Part shown: positions 57,043 to 64,000 of the stretch, piece after piece
How the letters are laid out: every line of letters begins with the position of its first letter
Numbering within the stretch: the first letter of the stretch is position 1
Assembly (NCBI RefSeq): GCF_037038585.1
Contig: NC_092524.1
Coordinates: 47,577,001-47,641,000 of the forward strand
Direction of reading: 5' to 3'
DNA from: Patagioenas fasciata
Lineage: Eukaryota; Chordata; Aves; Columbiformes; Columbidae
DNA length: 64,000 nt
Notes under the pieces: model-generated
Databases searched by the model: none
What the model was told of the DNA's origin: nothing
What the model saw: only the letters and a program-made list of their open reading frames with translations
Made by a program: the position numbers and the translations under genes

Positions 57043-60000
57043 CTACAGGTGGTATGAGGATGGAGAGAGAAGAGAAAACACATTCAGGCAGAGAACAATT
57101 ACATGTACTGTAATAAAATATTAGCAACTAAATTTCTTAGAAACCAAATACCACCCAAACAACAATAACACCTCCCTCCTCAAAAAAAAAAAATAAACAA
57201 CCAAACAAAACCCAGATGGACTCCTAGGAACTACTTTACAATGAGGATGTGGAAAACAGACTACGAGGCCTTGTTCAAGGTAGGTATAGTGTGATCAGAT
57301 GCCCTGTCAGGTTTGAAGCTCTGCTGATGGATTTAAATCTTGCCTCTTAGTACCCAGTTGCCCCTTTGCTGCCTTAGACCAGAACTGTGCTCTGTGCAAA
57401 GAGCCCTTCCATTCCAGGTACCATATCTATGCTGTTCAAGTAGCTTTCAAAAAAAAAGTCTATGCCCTTGAGCTAGTTTCCCACTATTCAAATCTTCAGA
57501 GAGTGAACATTATATACCAAATTAGCAAGCTACATCATACTGACTTCCTATAACCATATGCACAGGAAAAAAATGCTACCAAACCTTCCACAACACTCGA
57601 GTACTTTCCTTAACTCACCTGAATGATAAAAGGGGCCGAGAATGGTCTAGTTCAGACTCATCCACATGAATTCCCAGTGAGGAGTCAAAATGATAGTAAT
57701 TCAAGATCCCTGCTTGTGCTTGGAAACCCTGGAACCCGCAGGCTGCAGCCACTTGTTCCGACAGGAATGCAAGGTCTGAGGGAAAAGGAGTGTGGTGATT
57801 TGCTGAGTATTTCTGGAGGAAGGAGAACAAAATTAAAAACAAACCACACCCAAATTGAGCAGCAAATACAACTGGAAACAAACACTGAATGAGAACTCAG
57901 AAGTCTGGGTGATAGTCATGGTGAAGGATATCATATTTGCCTGGAAAATGACTACAGCATAGGCAGAACCACAACAAGCTTACCTCTTATAATTTAATTC
58001 TGGGCCTATGCTGAGACTGCCAGAGATTCAATTAATCATGGAATAAATAATTTTATCTGGATGGCAAATTTGAAGTCAGTAAGGTTAGTACCAACATCAC
58101 GAAGATCTACCTGGTCACTACCTAAAGGTGCCAATGGAGAGTCAGTTCTCCATCTCATCAACAGAGAGCTCCAAAACGAGTATCATTGTTCCTTCTCCAA
58201 AGAATAAGACAAACAGGAACCAATTGCAAACCTGCTTTTTCCTCTCTCCTATAAGTGATTTTGAGAGGAGTGGAAGGGAAGAAGAACTAAGTTTTTGTTA
58301 TGGCCACCCAATAATACACTGACCTGGTAAATACAAGGCTGCAAGCAGATTTGGTTAAGTATCTGCAGTGTACTGGTAGACTGCATATTAATTCTGCCAT
58401 CCTTTCTTAGTCTCCATCTGACTCAGTCTTATGAAAAAGTTTATTTTGGTCTTTACAATATGCCCCAAAATAGCTGTTAGTTGGCGAGATTGTGCTGTAC
58501 TGATTCAGACTCTTAAGTTCAAAGTCACATCAACAGCAGTCTATTCCAGCTCTCTCTCACCCCTCCAAGGAGGGGTAATTTCTCAGAAGTAGCTGTCTTC
58601 AAGCATTCAAGATCATTCTTACCCTAAGTATTTGACGACGCTTTTGTGATCAACCCTTTCAGCAGGGTAAAAAAACTCATGCTGAAATGGAGTCACAGGT
58701 CTAAAGCTGAGCATATGCTGTTTATGTCACCTTTCAAAGGAAAGAATGCAGAAATGGACTTTCACTGTTAAATCCTCCACAGAAAACTAATACAGATTAA
58801 AAGGTTCTTACAAGCATGGTTTGTTACAGCCTTTCCTCAAGACTGTCTGGTAGGATCATAAGCATCTTACTATATTTTATTCCATGATACCCTACTCTGT
58901 CTGCCACTCTGAGTGCTTAGTGCCAAGAAAATTGGAGAAGAATTTAATTTCAATACCTTAGTATCCCAATTATAATGGTAACCAAGGGTCACCCAGCGCA
59001 GCTTCTCCAATAAGCTTCTCGGCTCCCGTTTACTGGAACCTTTCATTCTGCAAAGACAAAATGGAAAGAAATAGGATGTGTTAATTTCTGAGGGGCCTTC
59101 TGATAGTGCAGCATACAGTAATAAGATTCACTCAGCCATACGACAGCATATTAAAACCATCAATGCTAAACTTGTATTTTCAGTGCCATTAATTTTTTTC
59201 CTCCAAAGACCTTGAAAATTCAGTTCACGCCATTTGTGCAAGCTGTAGGACCTACTGCCAACTGCTGTCCATTTGAAAATTTGTATTTTCCACATGGTAC
59301 CTAGCAGATTATCAGATGGAGAAAATACAGTGAACTGGTTCAGATTTAAAAGTCAAAATTATGCACATACTATTTGAGCACCTGGAAGAACAGCATCTGT
59401 GAAGATCCAAAAGCTGCAAACACAAGGAAAAGATATTCTAGTCAGTTAATGGAAAAAAGGAAAATGCTTTGCCTGACAGTGAAGCATTTCAAGCTGTATC
59501 ATACTGCAAAAGGCCTTTAGTTCTACTATGTGGTACTTTCACAAGAAATCCTTAGGGCAGCCTGACTCAATGTTCAGTAAGACAGCACTAACTATGACCA
59601 TTTACATCTTGTAATTTCAAGAAGTCCAGATTGCAGGTGTCTCCTATCCAGACAGCTATGCACGACAAAAACCTGTTCTTCTCAAGGGAAAACCCTCATG
59701 CAGAGGGACCCAGTGGTCTGAAACCACATATTGATTTCCCATTCTTACTAGAAGGTCATGATGGCAGGTAAAGACCTCAGGGCTGGGCTTTTACTATGGC
59801 CTACGGAAAAGAATAGTACTATAGTAAGACAGAAACATACTAGTGACAAATATGAAAAGAAGGTATGTGGCTTCTAGTCCACTTATTCCAGCAATTTCAG
59901 CTTATTTTCTCAAGGCAAGTCATGTGTTATGGTAAATAGATAAAGGGAAATGTACTCAGAATATCATGATAAACAGTAGCACTAGATGGTTGGCTCTCAT

Positions 60001-62699
60001 TTATAGCCTCATTAGTTCAGTAAGACATGTTCTCTTTTACAAAACAGTATTCATATTTTTGCTGCCATGTTCAAGTCTCAGCAAAGCATCTACATTTAAT
60101 GGGCATTTCTACCTGGATGCACAGCTTGCTTCTGCCCTTCACCTACACCATATTGATAACTCCTAAGCTAAAGCAGAAACAGGATTAAAAGGCCAGTTTC
60201 TTTATCTGTAGTAATTTTTCATAGCTTATTGACTATCGAAAGTAAGTGAGATTTCCAGTTTCCATCTTTGTCACAGGGTAATAGCAACTGCAATTACCGT
60301 AATGCAGCAACACAGTAACCGTCAAATACATTCTGCCTGGAACAATTTAGGGAGCTTACAAGCAGGTGACACGGCATTTTGAAAAGGGAAAGCCCACAAC
60401 TCCTTCCTCTACATCTTTCAATCAACAAACTTATGTTCATAATTAAACATTTTTAGCACTTGCATTTTGAAAGTGCCCTTGTTTCACTACGGTGCTGGAG
60501 TGTTTGCACTACAGCAAGAACTCTAATACACTCAGAACGTCCTTATTCCCCGAACTTAGTACTTGGCATGTGATTTCATATGTGATCACTAAGGAGAGAA
60601 AAGTCCTCATGTTACGTATCTGGAAACAACAAGTTCCTAGAGCTGTAGCAGCAGGTGCTCCTAACAAGAAAGCACAGAGAAATTCTGGTATAACTATGTT
60701 AGAAAGAGCCAGACTGAATTAGCAGGGGTGCTTTAATCTGAAGCTCCTTTTTTCTTTACTCACTGGTAAATGATTTCATCTATAAAATTCCCCCAGCTGT
60801 TTCCTTATACATAGGAATATATGTCTATATCTTGTAGGGATGCTGTACCCTCTTTTATGGATTTAATTGTTCCCGGCACTAAAGAAAACACACAAACCCC
60901 ACTTTGTGAAGAGAGCATAGCATACATTTCTAGGAACTGTATGGACACTCCCTACCTCATGATTCCTGCGTCCTGAAAAGAGCAGAAAAACCGTGACCCA
61001 AGCACATTTATGCATCTTCCTGATGGCTTTATACAGCATTAAAGTTGTATCCAATTCTGGAAGCAAACTTCTTTTTAGTTAAGTGCTCTGTTTCTCTCCT
61101 TCCTGAAAAGCTCTCATTCCAAGTAGTAGACAAGTTGGCTACTTTGATCTGCTGTCCCCTCAATAAAAGCACAAATACAGCAGTTTGCTCACTTGAAGAC
61201 TCAGGCAAGTGCTTAATAAAACTGCCAGTGTTTCTGCCAGCTGTCAATCTTCTAAACACTGTTTTCAACTGAACTGGATTCAGCTGCAAGTTAACCTCTG
61301 TTCTGATCATTCTCTGTGTGAGCAGGAGGAACTGCTGGGAAAGGTCTGTCAAGCTGGAACAGTACCACATTTTTTTCAGCTGTAGGGCACAATGCACAAT
61401 ACTTTCAAAGAACAATTTTTCATCCTTGATGGAACACAAATGTGAAAGTCAGTATTTTAAAAAAAAAAAAGGCACCTGCATTCTGTAACTAATTCTGACT
61501 GAGCCTGGAAAACCCAAGTGGGAACAGAACTTCACTCCTAGGCATAAATATTTAAAAGTCCAAATCTTGCTTTTGCCTTTTCATATCTTGTAGATGTTAA
61601 GAGTCTCTTTGAAGAAAAAATCTCAGCATGTCAATTTTACTAACAGACTGAGATGGAAGATGAGAGTTGTAGGGAACTACAGTCACTCCATCACACCAAA
61701 CAATTGTTACCTAAAACAAGCAGTGAAATCTACAAGGTAATCATAAATACTCAAATAACTAAAAAAAAAAAAAAAAAAAAAGTGTAAACAGCATCTATCT
61801 TGTATGCATTTTACAGGTGACTCTAATAAAAAAAAGAAAAGGTCTTTAAAACTTGGACTTTAAACCTTTGATATATTCTTCATTAACCTCCAAATTAGGC
61901 AGAGGAAATGCAGCTGAGTCAGCCATAAAATTCTGAACCTGTGGGAATCTTTCAGAGTAAACACGATTGCCACTAAAACGGGTACATTTAATCCCCATCT
62001 CGGATTGTATGAAAATAAACACCAAGCCAAAGAAATACTTTGGAAAATAGAAATGCAGAAACTAGCTGACATGAGATCAAAAAAGTGCACATACTGCCTT
62101 TCAACTACAGTACACTAGGTCTGACAGCTGACTGGGAAGAAGAGCTGGCATGAGCAGGACGTTGGGAAAGGATCCTTGTTGCCTCAGGAAAACTGAGGCC
62201 AAGAGGGACCTCCCAGTTCCACTTGCACCTGTGCTTAGCAAGCTTCTGAGAACCATGGTATCAGCCAAGGTCACTATTTTCTATTTGACTGATGGCTTTG
62301 GAATAATTTGCGACTAGAAAATCCCATTTTGAGTGTGAAAGCAGAGAATTAACAGGATACACATCAAGCCATGCAAAAATCCATCTTTAACTTGGCATAT
62401 CTGGAACCATCTGTATACTGCCAGCAGGTATACAACCTTTTCAGCTTCCCTTCCCTGCTCATTTTCTCAGACCTTCTCATTGCAGACCACTTCTGGCTCT
62501 GTTACTTTTGACCACCAAAGGTTACTGTGGACTCACCTCAGCTGCTCCTTGCTCTGCCCCCACAGGTCAATGGTCTTCTCAGGAGCCATGTGCAGGTCCA
62601 GGTTGCAGACATTGGGTTTTTGGGGGTATAGCTTGAGACACTGTTTCACCCAGTGACGCTGGCAGCCCGGGAGGAAAGGGTTTGGTATGAAAATAAACC
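56619..62699 (-). CDS. ALKBH1: ALKBH1, Fe(II)/2-oxoglutarate-dependent nucleic acid dioxygenase (3' part, four coding exons)
   Basis: The four exons join as 62537-62699, 58957-59047, 57619-57812 and 56619-57042 on the minus strand, all with GT-AG introns and matching phase, giving about 289 residues. Vertebrate ALKBH1 is about 389 residues, so roughly 100 N-terminal residues (exons 1 and 2) lie past 64000. The iron ligands are visible: His at 57666-57668 and Asp at 57660-57662 in [10 protein letters not shown], and His at 56922-56924 in [10 protein letters not shown]. The two arginines that bind 2-oxoglutarate are at 56769-56771 and 56751-56753 in [10 protein letters not shown]. Family knowledge: ALKBH1 acts in mitochondria and nucleus, demethylating N1-methyladenosine in tRNA and helping make 5-formylcytosine at the wobble base of mitochondrial tRNA-Met; a role on DNA N6-methyladenine has been reported and disputed. 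Nothing suggests a pseudogene. Confidence 0.96.
57043..57618 (-). other. ALKBH1: ALKBH1 intron between the last two exons
   Basis: A 576-bp intron, GTGAGT at the donor and TGTAG at the acceptor. It contains an A-rich run at about 57183-57193. No other feature seen. Confidence 0.9.
57619..57812 (-). CDS. ALKBH1: ALKBH1 exon with the HxD iron-binding motif
   Basis: It is 194 bp, entered at phase 0 after CCTCCAG and left after TTC AG before GTGAGT. It encodes [36 protein letters not shown] and [19 protein letters not shown] and HVD form part of the active site. The exon is closely similar to vertebrate ALKBH1 throughout. Confidence 0.96.
57813..58956 (-). other. ALKBH1: ALKBH1 intron
   Basis: A 1144-bp intron with donor GTATTG after ACTAAG and acceptor TTCCTCCAG. 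I see no gene, RNA or clear mobile element in it. Confidence 0.88.
58957..59047 (-). CDS. ALKBH1: ALKBH1 small internal exon
   Basis: A 91-bp exon too short and too interrupted to stand out as an open frame. It follows TCTTTGCAG. The first base, A, completes an Arg codon begun in the upstream exon, followed by [11 protein letters not shown] and [19 protein letters not shown]. The second half matches the conserved ALKBH1 segment just before the catalytic core. The first residues are variable. Confidence 0.95.
59048..62536 (-). other. ALKBH1: ALKBH1 intron, 3.5 kb
   Basis: A 3489-bp intron with donor GTGAGT after CTGAG. It holds an A-run at 61761-61781 and a shorter one near 61459-61470. Short open frames at 60492-60722 (+) and 61029-61439 (-) show no known domain and are not called. 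I find no CR1 or LTR copy by eye. Confidence 0.85.
61761..61781 (+). repeat. A21 homopolymer in ALKBH1 intron
   Basis: An uninterrupted run of 21 A on the plus strand. It may be a simple repeat or the remnant of a retroposon tail. No recognisable element precedes it. Confidence 0.85.
62537..62699 (-). CDS. ALKBH1: ALKBH1 upstream exon, first one in the window
   Basis: It is 163 bp and begins after CTGTGGTCAG with GG, the last two bases of a Gly codon whose first base is in the next exon outside the window. It encodes [20 protein letters not shown], then [17 protein letters not shown] and a segment ending WGQSKEQL. It ends with AG, which pairs with the A of the next exon to make Arg. The match to vertebrate ALKBH1 ([15 protein letters not shown]) is clear. 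Confidence 0.95.
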
Positions 62700-64000
62700 C
62701 TGACCACAGAGAAAAAGGGAGGGGGTGAAGAGGAAGTATGATTAGGCATTTCCCTGTTTTTTTCTAAAACTAGAGCAAAAGACAGGGGTTGAAGGTACTA
62801 AAAAAATACCTTAGGCATATAACCACTAACTCTGCATATAAGCTGATGAAATCTAATAACAGCTCTGAATAGTTAAAACCTATTATGGGGTTTTTTTCAG
62901 TACAAACAAATGGTGGCCATAAGGTAGAAGGCAGGGAGGGCAGCTAGTGCTGGTATGAGTGAAAAATTACAATAAAGGACATATCTGTGTAAGGCATATT
63001 GATTACAGGTAGATAGAAGAATAAGAACTTGGAAAGCCAGTTGCTGTGGAGTACATTTGATTTTGAAATGATTCTGCAAGATTTTTGTCTTGAACCCTGT
63101 GAAGTTAAAAGTAATTCTGGCCCAGTTTTTCTAGACTTCAAACTCACTCTGTTGTTGTGTCCGAATTCAGACTGTCTTCTTACTGCTACTTCAACATCAC
63201 GAACTGCAGAGAACAGCCCACGGGCTGAGCAATCGCTAGTAACATAAACTGTCCTCTCCTTTGCTTCATGCTTATTTCCAGCTAAATCTGGTTGTATCCA
63301 TCTTTATATTTTCATATGGCAATACTCAATGGCGATGAAAGTCAAATTACATCCCAAACCACCAGTTGCTGACTGCAAATACTTTGCAGTTATTGTTAAT
63401 TAGCAAAAGAAAATCAACTTGTAGCTAGTCTGCACATTCATTTAGCCAGGCACCTCAGGCAGAGTTCAAGCAGCAGTGCAGGTAAGAGGGTCAGCAGAGA
63501 TGTAATGGATTGATTTAGTCTATATCTTAACAGATAAGAGTCCTTGACATAAGATCTGCCACTACCAGAAGTGCTAACAGGATTCTTCACTGGAATTTTC
63601 CCCCAGCACCCCAGGGGTGCTTTATTCCAGGCCAGGGTCAACAGTATTGACAAATAAGTGTCTGATGGGAAGATGCTATTAATCTGTATTGTACCTACTC
63701 TGAGAACCAAGGCACTCTCTCAAAGACTGTCGATTCAGTAAGACTCACCAACACAAAATTCACGTACAAAGAGAGATAACAGTATAGGAGGAACAAAGGA
63801 AAAGGAGGTTTCAAGGTTTTGCCCTACTGTGTCTTTTTGAACTTGTCAGTCATATCAAGTTAAACAGACAAAAATAGATGAAAAAGGAAGAAGCAAGGCT
63901 AGGCATCTCAGTAGGATACAAACTTGCCTTGTGGCCTTAGGAAAGTGATAATAAAAGCGGAGAAAAAGCTTCCTGCCACATATCTCACAGACCTCACAAG
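62700..64000 (-). other. ALKBH1: ALKBH1 upstream intron, partial
   Basis: At least 1301 bp of intron running off the right edge. I looked for the preceding coding exon, expected to end with a YPG-like sequence, and do not see it here. Open frames at 62897-63147 and 63438-63710 on the minus strand have no recognisable domain and no support from the ALKBH1 reading frame. Confidence 0.75.

Noticed and set aside
63438-63710. 90-codon minus frame considered as an upstream ALKBH1 exon
   Set aside because: The residues do not resemble the N-terminal part of ALKBH1, and no phase-compatible donor ending in a split Gly codon is seen.

Overview
The window looks like a bird nuclear chromosome. The evidence is an intact, intron-split vertebrate ALKBH1 gene, CR1-type LINE fragments, and GC-rich and simple repeats of avian style. 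I cannot name the species. There are no bacterial operons, rRNA or tRNA genes, and no CRISPR array.

Left 86% (1-55048): one head-to-tail macrosatellite with a period of about 5.24 kb. The array runs off the left edge of the window. Ten full periods are present (unit lengths 5238 six times, then 5230, 5242, 5230 and 5399), followed by a truncated eleventh unit that stops at 55048. Units 1 to 6 have identical length and differ by scattered single bases. Length changes in units 7 to 11 come almost entirely from a CCGT tetranucleotide tract (6,6,6,6,6,6,4,7,4,4,5 copies). Unit 10 also carries a fresh CR1 insertion and a 14-bp deletion. Each unit contains, in order: the end of a T/G-rich block, a duplicated ~90-bp segment, a first copy of another diverged duplicated segment with the CCGT/CCAT tract inside it, an old sense-oriented CR1 3' tail, the second copy of that diverged segment, a GC-rich promoter-like module with two CATTGTGAC boxes 30 bp apart, about 1.6 kb of GC-rich sequence I do not recognise, and about 1.1 kb of degenerate TTTAGGTTG-like T/G-rich sequence on the plus strand. 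Many open frames run through each unit. None resembles a protein I know, and differences between units are mostly amino-acid changing, so I do not call genes in the array.

Right 14% (55049-64000): unique, AT-richer sequence. About 1.4 kb of spacer is followed by the 3' part of ALKBH1 on the minus strand (coding exons 62537-62699, 58957-59047, 57619-57812 and 56619-57042, all with GT-AG introns and consistent phase). About 100 N-terminal residues lie beyond the right edge. The gene's Fe(II) and 2-oxoglutarate ligands are all present.

Main points for a second look: the macrosatellite itself, ending about 1.6 kb from the ALKBH1 stop codon; signs of a two-unit higher-order pattern and patchwork exchange between units; the microsatellite born inside one copy of an internal duplication; and the last truncated unit, which keeps the promoter-like module and stops 8 bp after it, pointing toward ALKBH1 in antisense.
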